In this document: piece after piece, positions 15,858 to 25,050 of the stretch | How the letters are laid out: every line of letters starts with the position of its first letter | How positions within the stretch are numbered: the first letter of the stretch is position 1 | Origin: an uncultured Blautia sp. | GTDB taxonomy: Bacteria > Bacillota > Clostridia > Lachnospirales > Lachnospiraceae | NCBI RefSeq assembly: GCF_934424005.1 | Contig: NZ_CAKRXI010000015.1 | Location: forward strand, 1-64,000 | Direction of reading: 5' to 3' | DNA length: 64,000 nucleotides | Translations under genes and position numbers: made by a program | The notes under the pieces: model-generated | The model's database searches: none | Told to the model about the DNA's origin: nothing | What the model saw: the letters and a program-made list of their open reading frames with translations, nothing else

Positions 15858-18163
15858 GAATTTTCGTCGGTTCCTTTCTTTTTCAGGATTCCCATCGCTA
15901 TTTTTTCAGGTGTGATCGGAAGTTCTCGAAACCGTACTCCGGTTGCATTATAAATAGCTTCCGCAAGCACCGGACATGGTGTATCGATCACAAGTTCTCC
16001 GATAGATTTGGCTCCAAACGGTCCACTCTCTTCATAACTGCTTTCAAAATCCACTCGGATCTTTCCGATATCCATTCTGGTTGGAATCTTATACTGCATA
16101 AAGGAGTTATTTCGGATTTTTCCTTTATCGGTATACTGTACGTCTTCAAAAAGGGCCATACCAATTCCCTGCGCAATGCCACCTTCTGTCTGTACACGTG
16201 CCAGATTCGGATTGATCGGGGTACCACAGTCAACGACTGCCACGTAATCCAGCACATCCACCTCACCTGTCTCTGTATCCACCTCAACTTCTGCCATGCC
16301 AACCATAAACGGCGGCGGTGACAACGGTGAAGAATGCTGTTTGACCACCTGCAGTTCAATATTATTAAAGAAGGTGCCTTTCAACGCCACCTGTTCCAGA
16401 GAAACTTTTTTCTCTTCTTCCTCATCCTCATCCACAAATACATACGAACCGTCAAACGCAACCTTATCTACATCTGTTCCCAACATCTGTGCACCAACTT
16501 CACATATTTTACCTCGAAGCTCTTTGCAGGCTTTCATGACTGCCATACCTGTCGTATAAGTAGTGGCGGATGCATAAGATCCTGAATCATATGGTGAAAT
16601 ATCAGTATCTACACTGAATACAACAATGTTTTCCATCGGAGTTTCCAGACAGTCAGCCGCGATCTGCGCCATGATCGTATCACAGCCAGTTCCCATATCC
16701 GTACATCCAAGTGCAAGAGTATATGAACCATCCTCGTTCAATTTGATATCTGCACCACCAACATCAACACCGGCAATAGAAGATCCCTGCATGGCCATTG
16801 CCACTCCGACTCCACGGACTTTACCATTTCCCATATCACGGAATGGATACTTAGAATCCCAGTCCATCATTTCTTTTGCTCTGGCCATACATTTATCCAT
16901 CGTACAACTCTGTGCATAAGGTACATCCGGATAACCCGGAAGCGGTCCACCTTCAACTGGCATGTTTAATTCCTTGATTCTTACCGGATCCATTCCCATT
17001 TTGTGAGCCAGCTCATTTACTGCAGATTCAACAGCAAAAATTCCCTGCGTTGCACCATATCCACGATAAGCCCCTGCTGCCTGCACATTCGTATAAACAA
17101 CATCAAATGCAAAACGATAAGCTTCTGTGTGTCTGTAAAGGCCAATTGATTTGTGTCCGCTCAGTCCCACTGTAGTAGAACTGTGTTCACCATAAGCCCC
17201 CGTATTAGACAACGTATAGACATCAATTGCTCTAATGATACCATTTTCATCTGCACCTGCACGCACGGTAATTTCCATTTCATGGCGTGGTGAGGAGCAG
17301 ATCATAGATTCATACCTGGAAAAGATCATCTTGGACGGACGACCGGTCTTCCATGTAACAATTGCCGGATAAATTTCACTGACGGAAGTCTGTTTTGCTC
17401 CAAATCCTCCACCAATTCGTGGTTTGATAACACGCACTTTGGAGGCCGGAATATCCAGTGCTCTTCCAACAATTCGTCTTACGTGGAAAGGAATCTGCGT
17501 AGAAGAAAGTACGATCAGTCTTCCAAAATGATCCATATAACAGGCTGTACGGAAGGTTTCCATCATAGTCTGCTGGTTCGCTCTGGTATGATAAGTATGT
17601 TCTACTGTGTATTTGCATTCGCTGAGCACCTTGTCCACATCTCCATGCTCTTCCAGTGCAGTTGCACACAGATTTCTCTTATGGTCTCCACCAAGCGGAA
17701 TCTTTAGTTTCCAGTCTTCTTCCGGATGTACAAGAATCGGATTATCTTTTGCTTTATGCATATCCAATACTGGTGCTTCCACTCGATATTGTACCTTAAT
17801 TCTTTTTAATGCTTTGTCTACTGCATCTTCTGTCTCTCCTGCTACAATTGCAACCGCATCTCCGATAAATCGAACATGACGATCCAGAATCAGGCGATCA
17901 TCCGGGCTCATTTCCGGTGCAGTTTGTCCTGCCAGAGTAAAACGCTTCTGTGGAACATCTTTATAAGTAAGAACACATGCGATACCTGCAACTTTTTCTG
18001 CATTTCCGGTCTTGATCTCTTCTACCCATGCATTTGCATACGGACTTCTTAATATCTTAACGATCAGGCAGTCCTTTGGTGCCAGATCATCCGTATAAAC
18101 TGGTTTTCCTGTCACCAGCGACATTGCATCTGTTTTACGTACAGGCTGATTTACATATTTCAT
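15854..18163 (-). CDS. Xanthine dehydrogenase-family molybdenum hydroxylase, large (Moco) subunit
   Basis: This 769-residue catalytic subunit resembles XdhA/CoxL. It should bind molybdopterin and hydroxylate a purine or another N-heterocycle or aldehyde. The Moco motifs are in order: GGGFGAK near residue 248, AYRGYGATQG near 366, and a C-terminal ESGPFGAKSIGEL that holds the conserved catalytic Glu. The order of transcription is FAD, Fe-S, Moco subunit, with two bases between the Fe-S and Moco genes. No Moco-insertion factor, purine permease or selenium gene is seen nearby, so the substrate cannot be inferred from context. The last four bases overlap the DUF6077-like gene. Confidence 0.92.
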   Translation of the reverse strand: MKYVNQPVRKTDAMSLVTGKPVYTDDLAPKDCLIVKILRSPYANAWVEEIKTGNAEKVAGIACVLTYKDVPQKRFTLAGQTAPEMSPDDRLILDRHVRFIGDAVAIVAGETEDAVDKALKRIKVQYRVEAPVLDMHKAKDNPILVHPEEDWKLKIPLGGDHKRNLCATALEEHGDVDKVLSECKYTVEHTYHTRANQQTMMETFRTACYMDHFGRLIVLSSTQIPFHVRRIVGRALDIPASKVRVIKPRIGGGFGAKQTSVSEIYPAIVTWKTGRPSKMIFSRYESMICSSPRHEMEITVRAGADENGIIRAIDVYTLSNTGAYGEHSSTTVGLSGHKSIGLYRHTEAYRFAFDVVYTNVQAAGAYRGYGATQGIFAVESAVNELAHKMGMDPVRIKELNMPVEGGPLPGYPDVPYAQSCTMDKCMARAKEMMDWDSKYPFRDMGNGKVRGVGVAMAMQGSSIAGVDVGGADIKLNEDGSYTLALGCTDMGTGCDTIMAQIAADCLETPMENIVVFSVDTDISPYDSGSYASATTYTTGMAVMKACKELRGKICEVGAQMLGTDVDKVAFDGSYVFVDEDEEEEKKVSLEQVALKGTFFNNIELQVVKQHSSPLSPPPFMVGMAEVEVDTETGEVDVLDYVAVVDCGTPINPNLARVQTEGGIAQGIGMALFEDVQYTDKGKIRNNSFMQYKIPTRMDIGKIRVDFESSYEESGPFGAKSIGELVIDTPCPVLAEAIYNATGVRFRELPITPEKIAMGILKKKGTDENS

Positions 18164-18165
18164 TT

Positions 18166-18633
18166 TTATGCGTCCTCCTGTGCTTTTTTATATTTTAAAA
18201 ACTTGAGGATACTTGTTGCCTGAGAAACAAACCCAGAACATCTGCACAGATTTCCGGCAAGATATTCCTTGATCTGTTCTTCCGTCGGCTCTTTGATCTC
18301 ATGAAGCATGGCAAATACATTCATAATAAATCCAGGATTACAGAAGCCACACTGTTCTGCACCCTCATTTGCAAGAAAGCTCCCGAATTCCTGTGCTTCT
18401 CTCTGCATTCCTTCCATCGTCACTACTTTTTTTCCATCAATACGAGCAGCCAATGTGGAACATGAAAGAATCGGTCTGTCTTCAACCAACACTGTACAAA
18501 GTCCACAGTTTGCAGTTTCGCAGCCTCTTTTGACGCTATAACATCCTTTTTCTCTCAGAAAATCAATCAGCAACATTCCAGGCTCGATTTCTTCCTGTCG
18601 GTAAACTCCGTTCAGCCAGAAACTAATATTCAT
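18166..18633 (-). CDS. Molybdenum hydroxylase, 2Fe-2S subunit
   Basis: This 155-residue small subunit carries electrons from the Moco site to FAD through two [2Fe-2S] centres. The plant-ferredoxin-like motif (GCETANCGLCTV, later SC) and the second domain (QCGFCNPGF, then LCRCSGF) are complete. The length is usual for XdhC/CoxS. It overlaps the upstream FAD subunit gene by 11 bp and is followed after two bases by the Moco subunit gene, as expected for one heterotrimer. Confidence 0.94.
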   Translation of the reverse strand: MNISFWLNGVYRQEEIEPGMLLIDFLREKGCYSVKRGCETANCGLCTVLVEDRPILSCSTLAARIDGKKVVTMEGMQREAQEFGSFLANEGAEQCGFCNPGFIMNVFAMLHEIKEPTEEQIKEYLAGNLCRCSGFVSQATSILKFLKYKKAQEDA

Positions 18634-19441
18634 TCTTCATTCCTCCTACTGCTTCCCAGGTTCTTCTTATCAATACCTTTACCAGAAGAGTCCTGTATTC
18701 TGCGGAAGCCCGCATATTACCTGCTGTAGTCACATGTTCTGCCGCATATTCAGTAAACTTTTCAATTGCTTCTCCGCGCTGTTTGTTGGTCATATGCTTG
18801 AAATTTTTAAGGATACTTTCCTTATCTTCCACAACAACCGCACGTGCCGGTCTCGCACCAATAACAGTTCTCACTTCTTCGCCGATCAGAGACGCCGCAC
18901 AAGTCAGTACCGGAAAATCCGTCTTTGAATTTCGCTGACTCATATAACAGACAAACAACGGCTGTTTACGTACAATGATATTCACAAGAATATCATTATC
19001 TTTTTTACGGTTTACAAATTCTGTCAGTGGAATTCTTCCTGCATCATACAATTCCACCCATGTATCCATTGCCAGAAACATTGTCAGTACATCCGAGAAT
19101 CCATACCGTCCCCAGATACTTCCTCCAATTGTTGCACAGTTTCGAAACTGTACGCCAACTATATGGCGCAGACTTTCTCTGACTGCTCCATGTGTATACT
19201 CATTCAGTCTCTCATTTATTTCAAGTTCTCTCAGCGGTGTCATGCAACCGATCACAAACTCATCATCTGTTTCCTGCACTGTATCCAGCCCCAGGCCGGA
19301 AAGATCGATCGCTGTAGAAATATTACGATTTCCCATCTTCAGCCAGACCATACCGCCAAGAACAAGTGCTGTTTTTTTCTGATTCAGTTCATACGCTTCT
19401 GCAATGCTTTTTACCTTCACATAGCTTTTAATCTTTAGCAT
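18623..19441 (-). CDS. Molybdenum hydroxylase, FAD-binding subunit
   Basis: This is the CoxM/XdhB-type FAD subunit. The segments ALVLGGMVWLKMG and RNCATIGGSIWGRYGFSD match the two conserved FAD-binding loops, although the usual first loop GGTDL is changed to GGMVW. The start was set at the internal ATG before LKIKSYVKVKS, which has AAGGAA about 11 bases upstream. An ATG 17 codons earlier has no ribosome site. It is the first gene of the hydroxylase operon, which then runs through the Fe-S and Moco subunits into two membrane-protein genes. Confidence 0.9.
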   Translation of the reverse strand: MLKIKSYVKVKSIAEAYELNQKKTALVLGGMVWLKMGNRNISTAIDLSGLGLDTVQETDDEFVIGCMTPLRELEINERLNEYTHGAVRESLRHIVGVQFRNCATIGGSIWGRYGFSDVLTMFLAMDTWVELYDAGRIPLTEFVNRKKDNDILVNIIVRKQPLFVCYMSQRNSKTDFPVLTCAASLIGEEVRTVIGARPARAVVVEDKESILKNFKHMTNKQRGEAIEKFTEYAAEHVTTAGNMRASAEYRTLLVKVLIRRTWEAVGGMKNEY

Positions 19442-19561
19442 CTGTGTACCGATTCCTTTCTTATTCATCCAAACTTCAATATGTATAGGCATATGTTATT
19501 TAATTTTAGCAGAAATTTTATCATTTTTCCATAGAAACAATTTATTCTGTGAAACATGCAT

Positions 19562-19620
19562 AAAAAAGCCCTGTCCTTAACAACAGTTTTTACAACTAAC
19601 TGTTGAAAAGGAAAGGGCTG
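19562..19620 (-). terminator. Intrinsic terminator of leuA
   Basis: On the minus strand AGCCCTTTCCTTT with an inner stem CAACAGTTAG/AACTGTTG closes on AAGGACAGGGCT, followed by six T. Confidence 0.9.
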
Positions 19621-19632
19621 TTCTGATTGTGA

Positions 19633-21288
19633 TTATCGGTTGTTGATTGCAGTTACCAGCGCATCAATGGATGCACGAATGATATCCGGATCAACGCCAG
19701 CACCCCAGGAAAGTGTTCCGTCCGGTTTCTGGATACCTACATATGCGATTGCCTTGGAACTACTGCTCTTTTCGAGTGCATGCTCCTGATAGGTTACCAG
19801 CGTAAATTTCATTTCGTATGCCTTCTTCAGTGCATTGCTGACCGCATCCAGACGTCCGTTTCCGGTTGCCTCTGTAATAATAGTCTTTCCGTTAAAGGTA
19901 GATGTTACCTGTGTCGTAATGCCTCCATCTTTCTGCTGGAAATGCACCTCATTGATACTATATGGTTCTACAACATTCTCAAATGTAGATTTAAACAGAT
20001 TAAAGATTTCATCCGGATGAAGTTCTTTATGGCTGTGATCGGAAACAGCTTTTGCTGCATACCCCATAGCTTCACGCATCTTAGGCGGCAGGTTCAGGCC
20101 GTATTTTGTTTCCAGAATATAGCCAACTCCACCTTTACCTGACTGACTGTTGATACGAATAACATCTGCATCGTAATTTCTTCCAACATCAGTCGGATCG
20201 ATCGGCAGATATGGTACCGTCCAGCGATTCGGATCTTTTTCATCTCTCCAGTGCATTCCTTTTGCAATTGCATCCTGGTGAGATCCTGAGAATGCCGCAA
20301 ATACCAGTGCTCCACTGTATGGACTTCTTTCATCCACTTTCATTCCGGTACATTCTTCATATACTTCACAGATATGTGGCATATCAGAGAAATCCAGTTC
20401 CGGATCAACTCCCTGTGCAAACATATTCATGGCAAGTGTCACTACATCCACATTTCCTGTACGCTCTCCGTTTCCAAACAACGTACCTTCTACTCTGTCT
20501 GCACCAGCAAGCAGACCAAGTTCAGAGTCTGCAACGCCACATCCACGGTCATTATGTGGATGCTGAGAAAGAATTACATTTTCACGATATTTCATATTCT
20601 CACTCATGTATTCAATCTGACTCGCATACACATGTGGCATAGACAGTTCTACAGTTACAGGCAGATTAATGATTGCCTTATTCTCCGGTGTTGGCTGCCA
20701 TACATCAAGAACTGCATTACATACTTCCAATGCATATTCAGGTTCTGTTCCGGTAAAACTTTCCGGGCTGTATTCAAACTGGAAATTCCCCTCTGTTTCA
20801 TCAGCCAGTTCTTTCAGAAGCTTGGCACCATCGACAGCAATTTTCAGGATCTCTTCTTTTGATTTTCTGAATACCTGCTCACGCTGTGCTACAGATGTTG
20901 AGTTATAAACATGCACGATTGCCTTCGGCGCACCTTTGACCGCTTCAAAAGTCTTACGGATAATGTGTTCTCTGGCCTGTGTCAGAACCTGAATCGTTAC
21001 ATCATCCGGAATAAGATTCTGCTCGATCAGTGTACGTACAAATGTATACTCTGTTTCAGAAGCTGCCGGAAAACCTACCTCAATTTCTTTAAATCCGATT
21101 TTTACAAGAAGTTTGAAAAACTCGATTTTCTGTTCCAGACTCATCGGAATGACCAGTGCCTGGTTTCCGTCACGAAGGTCTACGCTGCACCAGATCGGAG
21201 CTTTGTCCACATATTCCTTCTCTGCCCATTTCATACATTTCATTGGCGGCATATAATACTGTCTCTGGTATTTTGTTACGTTTTTCAT
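19633..21288 (-). CDS. leuA: 2-isopropylmalate synthase (LeuA type 2)
   Basis: This enzyme condenses 2-oxoisovalerate and acetyl-CoA, the first step of leucine synthesis. The HMGL-like TIM barrel contains VDLRDGNQAL near residue 40 and the metal-binding HPHNDRGCG near residue 240. The C-terminal LeuA regulatory domain, which binds leucine, starts near residue 440. The start at MKNVTKYQRQYYMP has GGAGG eight bases upstream, and 25 upstream codons are discarded. This longer form is the actinobacterial/fungal type of LeuA. The gene stands alone behind a T-box leader. Confidence 0.95.
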   Translation of the reverse strand: MKNVTKYQRQYYMPPMKCMKWAEKEYVDKAPIWCSVDLRDGNQALVIPMSLEQKIEFFKLLVKIGFKEIEVGFPAASETEYTFVRTLIEQNLIPDDVTIQVLTQAREHIIRKTFEAVKGAPKAIVHVYNSTSVAQREQVFRKSKEEILKIAVDGAKLLKELADETEGNFQFEYSPESFTGTEPEYALEVCNAVLDVWQPTPENKAIINLPVTVELSMPHVYASQIEYMSENMKYRENVILSQHPHNDRGCGVADSELGLLAGADRVEGTLFGNGERTGNVDVVTLAMNMFAQGVDPELDFSDMPHICEVYEECTGMKVDERSPYSGALVFAAFSGSHQDAIAKGMHWRDEKDPNRWTVPYLPIDPTDVGRNYDADVIRINSQSGKGGVGYILETKYGLNLPPKMREAMGYAAKAVSDHSHKELHPDEIFNLFKSTFENVVEPYSINEVHFQQKDGGITTQVTSTFNGKTIITEATGNGRLDAVSNALKKAYEMKFTLVTYQEHALEKSSSSKAIAYVGIQKPDGTLSWGAGVDPDIIRASIDALVTAINNR

Positions 21289-21346
21289 GTTTTTTCCTCC
21301 TGTTTCTCTAACATATAAATTCTCTGTATGTTTTCTGTTTCTGAAC

Positions 21347-21645
21347 AAAAAAAAATCTCTCATCTCTACAGACTACTGTAAGAGACGAAAGACATCTGTC
21401 TTCGCGGTACCACTCTTATTTATGAACGGTTCATACACTCATGGGATACGGAATATTTTGTATAATTCTTATATCCTCTCCATATAACGGTGGATACCGT
21501 CTGCGCCTACTTTCCGGATATTCGTGAGTTCGGACAGATGCTCCAAGGCGAGTTCCATGACTTCTTTCTACTGTCTCACACCACCCGACAGTTCTCTGTG
21601 CTCCGGTCCTCATGTACTATTCCTCATCAAAGCATTTTGCATATT
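21347..21645 (-). promoter_or_regulatory. T-box leader of leuA (Leu, specifier CTC)
   Basis: On the minus strand a Stem I region (ATGAGGACCGGAGC, GAACTGTCGGGTGGTG) leads to a specifier loop GGAACTC, whose CTC codon (21550-21552) means leucine. Stem III follows, then the T-box AGAGTGGTACCGCG (21403-21416), and a terminator hairpin TCTCTTACAG/CTGTAGAGA with nine T (21347-21386). Uncharged tRNA-Leu should pair with specifier and T-box bulge and let transcription enter leuA. Confidence 0.93.
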
Positions 21646-21716
21646 TTTTCGATGACTAAAGACTAACATGTCCACTGCTCCTTGTCAAGAGTGAATTTTT
21701 GTCTCAGTCTTTCTGG

Positions 21717-21753
21717 TTCAATCGGGGCAACAGGATTTGAACCTGCGACCTCA
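21717..21753 (-). repeat. attL: tRNA-Pro 3' fragment
   Basis: This 37-bp sequence is identical to 29434-29470. It spans the T arm, 3' acceptor strand and a few bases downstream of tRNA-Pro and is followed by unrelated sequence instead of the anticodon arm. This is the pre-integration 3' end of the tRNA gene. Confidence 0.9.
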
Positions 21754-21856
21754 CGGGAATTTAGCAAAATTGCCAGACCTTGATTTTACTGGTTTTTTCG
21801 ACTGTGCAAAAAAAGCGTAATCATCGACGTAATCATTTTGGGCAAAAAAGTGCCAT

Positions 21857-22643
21857 TTACAGCCCCACAGTCTCTTTGTTAACCACTGACACAATTTGTA
21901 TCTTCTGGCTGAAATCACTCACATCATATGTGTAATATTTTCTGTTAACTTCTTCCGAATGTCCAAGTAATGATGCTGCTACAGTTGTAGGCACTCCATT
22001 ACATTTCATCTTGGAATTCAGTGTTCTTCTTAATGAATGGCTTCTTTTCATAATCTGCTTCAAATTGTCTGTACAAACGTTTCATATCAAAATCAGAGAC
22101 TATTCTTTGTTCAGCTGTCTTTTTCTCATCGTGACAATACTGATAAAACATTTTTGCCCTCAGGAATTCCATAGGATTGTCTGTTATGTACTTGTTTATC
22201 ATAGCACTCCTGATAATATTGTTAATATCACCATATAGCGTTTTACATGCCTGCTTGCATAGCTTTTTCTTCTTTACAGACTGACAGATGAATACCTTCA
22301 CTGTTTCTTCAGTTATTTCAGTAATCGGAGTATCAGAAAACTCTTCATCCTTGAAATATCTTTTGTAGTCACTGTCATATTTTGTAATTGTATTGTCACT
22401 GACAAGTTGATCTTGAACATTTCTCCACTTGAAATACATTTCATCAAACGTGATAACTTTTTTATCGCCTGTACCACAATAGAATTCGACAATGTAGCCT
22501 TCTAGCGACTCTTTCTTCTTTCGTCTGACTAGATTTCGGCCATTCGGACTATCTGAATCTGGAAGGTATGTATACCAGTATTCATTCTTTCCTTTCCATA
22601 TAGAGTATGGATGCTGATTAAGAATTCTTTCTTTTTGTTTCAT
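21857..22643 (-). pseudogene. Tyrosine integrase, internally deleted and frameshifted
   Basis: Two frames together give a phage/ICE-type tyrosine recombinase. The first frame (stop at 21999) has the N-terminal arm-binding part and the SAM-like core-binding domain up to FEADYEKK. The second frame (starting near 22040) supplies only the C-terminal end with HSLRRT, ASLLGHSEE and the tyrosine in RKYYTYD. About 110 residues that normally hold the first catalytic Arg (TGMRVGE-like) and the Lys are missing at the junction, and the frame shifts there. It reads outward toward the attachment site, as usual for an integrase. The protein cannot be active. Confidence 0.88.
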
Positions 22644-22774
22644 TTCAAATTTTTCTTCAACACTTGCCACATTTATTATAACAACATGACTGCTGTTGTA
22701 AGCATTCAGCACTATACAGATTATCACTTCATCGTCAAGGATCACAAGATTTCACTGAAGGCATAACATTGTGA

Positions 22775-22809
22775 ATACCTGCTGCTAGATCTTCCAAGGC
22801 AGCAGGTAT
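22775..22809. repeat. 11-bp perfect inverted repeat between divergent genes
   Basis: The arms ATACCTGCTGC and GCAGCAGGTAT are separated by 13 bases. It lies between the integrase remnant and the small gene at 22852. There is no T run. It could be an operator, a recombinase site or a processing stem. Confidence 0.6.
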
Positions 22810-22851
22810 CACTGCAAAGCAAATGAACATATTCAGAAGGGCGGTTTTATT

Positions 22852-23070
22852 ATGGCAAAAGTAAAAATTGAAAAAGATATGCGGCCACACGAAACATCTT
22901 CGCAATGGAAGGAAGATCTTCTTGCTCTTATGTCTGACTTCTGCATCTCACCAGATATTGCAACGTATATCATTTATAAAACAGAAAAAGAAGCTGCTGC
23001 CGGTGAACCATGCTGTGAGATGTACCGGAGAGGATGGCGAAAATTCAGAGCTGTCTTTCTGAAGATGTAG
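22852..23070 (+). CDS. Small hypothetical protein in the element
   Basis: This 72-residue protein has a ribosome site AGAAGGGCGG nine bases upstream of ATG. The sequence is amphipathic, with RPHETSSQWKEDLLALMSDFCISPDIATYII and a basic end (YRRGWRKFR); I do not recognise it. Its place between integrase and recombinase is where excisionase or regulator genes often lie, but no helix-turn-helix is clear. An inverted repeat AGAAAAGT/ACTTTTCT at 23089-23117 may end its transcript. Confidence 0.55.
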   Translation: MAKVKIEKDMRPHETSSQWKEDLLALMSDFCISPDIATYIIYKTEKEAAAGEPCCEMYRRGWRKFRAVFLKM

Positions 23071-23191
23071 TCATTCTAACGTATCACCAGAAAAGTAGTA
23101 AAACTGTTAACTTTTCTTACCTTTGCAACAGATATAATCCCGTATACATTTAAAGGAGCCTTAGATTTACCACATAGGGAAGTAAAAAGAA

Positions 23192-23911
23192 ATGAACAGA
23201 TATTTTGGTTATGTCAGGATCAGCACACCTCAACAGAATCTTCAGCGTCAGATTCGTAACATTCTTGCTGTATATCCTCAAGCTGAAATCATAGAAGAAA
23301 TCTTTTCTGGAAGGAAATTCCAGGGTCGAAAAGAATTTGATAAGCTTATAAAAAAAGTAAATACCGGAGATACGATCATTTTTGATTCTGTCAGCAGAAT
23401 GTCCCGTGATGCTGAAGAAGGCTTTGCCATGTACAATACTCTTTTCAGCAAAGGGATCAATCTGATCTTCCTGAAGGAACCTCATATCAATACAGATACC
23501 TATAAGTCTGCACTTCATGGTGGCATTCCTTCAACCGGTACAAACATTGATTGTATCCTAGAAGGAATCAATAAATATCTCCTGGCACTTGCCAAAGAAC
23601 AGATCAGGCTTGCATTCGAACAGTCAGAAAAAGAAGTGCAAGACCTCAGGCAGAGAACCAAAGAAGGATTGCAGACCGCCAGACTTAATGGTAAACAGAT
23701 CGGACAAATCTCAGGAAAAAAGCTCACAACAAAAAAGTCTGTTGCTGCTAAAGCAATCATTCTGAAGCACAATAAAGCTTTTGGCGGTTCATTGAATGAT
23801 GTTGAGACAATACAACAGACCGGAATCTCAAAGAAGACATTCTACAAATATAAGAAGGAATTGTTGACAGAATCAACATCCATGTTCACAGAGTCAACTT
23901 CTGCTTGTTGA
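23192..23911 (+). CDS. Serine recombinase (resolvase/invertase type)
   Basis: This 239-residue recombinase has the full resolvase catalytic domain: the active serine in YVRISTPQQN near residue 11, FDSVSRMSRDAEEG with the conserved Arg residues, then a long helix. A short C-terminal helix-turn-helix (DVETIQQTGISKKTFYKYKKE) is typical of small invertases and resolvases. The size is somewhat longer than Hin or Tn3 resolvase. Ribosome site AGGGAAG precedes the ATG. It may resolve or invert DNA in the element. It looks intact, unlike the integrase. No pair of inverted recombination sites was found by eye. Confidence 0.88.
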   Translation: MNRYFGYVRISTPQQNLQRQIRNILAVYPQAEIIEEIFSGRKFQGRKEFDKLIKKVNTGDTIIFDSVSRMSRDAEEGFAMYNTLFSKGINLIFLKEPHINTDTYKSALHGGIPSTGTNIDCILEGINKYLLALAKEQIRLAFEQSEKEVQDLRQRTKEGLQTARLNGKQIGQISGKKLTTKKSVAAKAIILKHNKAFGGSLNDVETIQQTGISKKTFYKYKKELLTESTSMFTESTSAC

Positions 23912-23976
23912 TTCTGGTGCAATCGGCTATAATATTGATAACGACAATACAGTTTTTGAAGGGAGTGTTATATACA

Positions 23977-24237
23977 ATGCCAGAAATATCTTTATTCTAT
24001 GGAATACGTGTAACAATGTACTACCGTGACCATATGCCACCACATTTTCATGCAGAATATAACGGCAAAAAAGCCTTGATTGATATTACCAACATTCAGG
24101 TTATAAAAGGTGCTTTACCAAATAAACAGCTTCGCCTGATTCTGGCATGGTGTACAATTCATCAGGATGAACTGATGCAGAACTGGGAACTTGCTAAAGA
24201 TATGAAGCCTTTAAATAGAATTAATCCACTTATATAA
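23977..24237 (+). CDS. DUF4160 protein (putative toxin-antitoxin component)
   Basis: This 86-residue protein carries the DUF4160 signature GIRVTMYYRDHMPPHFHAEY. The start is an ATG with AAGGGAG ten bases before it. The gene ends 13 bp before a DUF2442 gene. These two families are very often found as a pair on mobile and chromosomal islands and have been proposed as a toxin-antitoxin or stress module. I know of no firm biochemical function. Confidence 0.85.
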   Translation: MPEISLFYGIRVTMYYRDHMPPHFHAEYNGKKALIDITNIQVIKGALPNKQLRLILAWCTIHQDELMQNWELAKDMKPLNRINPLI

Positions 24238-24250
24238 GGAGGTAATCTTT

Positions 24251-24535
24251 ATGGATGAATATTTTCCGACAGTTGTACAGGTAGTTCCACTAGATAACTT
24301 CCATGTGCAAGTCTTTTTTGATGATGGAAAAATTGTTGAATATGACGCATCCGCTGATCTACAAACAGAATTATTTGCTCCATTAAAAGAAATAGAAGCA
24401 TTTAAAGAAGCATGTACTGTAATGAATGGTACATTGGCATGGGATTTATCAGGAAATCGAGATGAATCAAATTGTATTGATATTGACCCATTTACACTGT
24501 ATGAGCTAGATTCCATCAATAATCTGATTGCTTGA
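24251..24535 (+). CDS. DUF2442 protein (putative partner of DUF4160)
   Basis: This 94-residue protein has the DUF2442 pattern PTVVQVVPLDNFHVQVFFDDG, ending in NCIDIDPFTLYELDS. It has an AAGGAGG ribosome site seven bases upstream of ATG and is followed by a terminator at 24581-24632, so the DUF4160-DUF2442 pair is one transcription unit. It is predicted to be cytoplasmic and to act together with DUF4160. Confidence 0.85.
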   Translation: MDEYFPTVVQVVPLDNFHVQVFFDDGKIVEYDASADLQTELFAPLKEIEAFKEACTVMNGTLAWDLSGNRDESNCIDIDPFTLYELDSINNLIA

Positions 24536-24580
24536 AGGTTGTTTTCCTCTACCTTCAAAAATCAGCACTTTTCCAAAAAC

Positions 24581-24632
24581 AAAAAGTTGACGTTTGTCCC
24601 TTATATTTCAAAGGATTTGCGTCAACTTTTTT
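24581..24632 (+). terminator. Intrinsic terminator of the DUF4160/DUF2442 unit
   Basis: AAAGTTGACG pairs with CGTCAACTTT through a longer imperfect stem, followed by six T. Confidence 0.78.
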
Positions 24633-24639
24633 CGTTCTA

Positions 24640-25050
24640 AAAAATCATGTTTCTGTTCTGGTCAGATTTCATATACGATTCTGGCCATGTTTTTTTCGTT
24701 CATTTCTTGCATGAATCACAATGCATTTTTCCAACTTTTTATATTCTGCTTATGATGTATCGTATTTAGAATCGTGTGCGGCAGGACATTGTAGTTACTA
24801 CGTTTTATAATTCCTACTCTTTTAGTCGGATTTATTTTTTCTTGTGATGTAGTTACTATGTTGATTCTGACCAATCATATCAACAGATCTTCTTCTCGAA
24901 ATCATGCAACGTACTGCTGCCGATCTGGAAGATGATCTGCTGATAATGTTAGTTGTGATTAATCATTAAAATACGCTGTGATTACTTGGATTGTTAAGCT
25001 AATAGACAGTGTGTCTATTATCGTAGATGGTGGGTGATGTAGAGTGAGAC
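24640..25050. other. Gene-poor stretch in the element
   Basis: I see no intact gene here. It holds two copies of GTAGTTACTA (near 24791 and 24850), an open but startless run near 24888 (STDLLLEIMQRTAADLEDDL) that could be a gene remnant, and a small stem AATAGACA/TGTCTATT near 25001 that may help end the gene at 25051. Confidence 0.4.

Noticed and set aside
21857..22063. Separate small gene for the C-terminal integrase part
   Set aside because: It is the catalytic end of the neighbouring integrase in a shifted frame, with no own start site.
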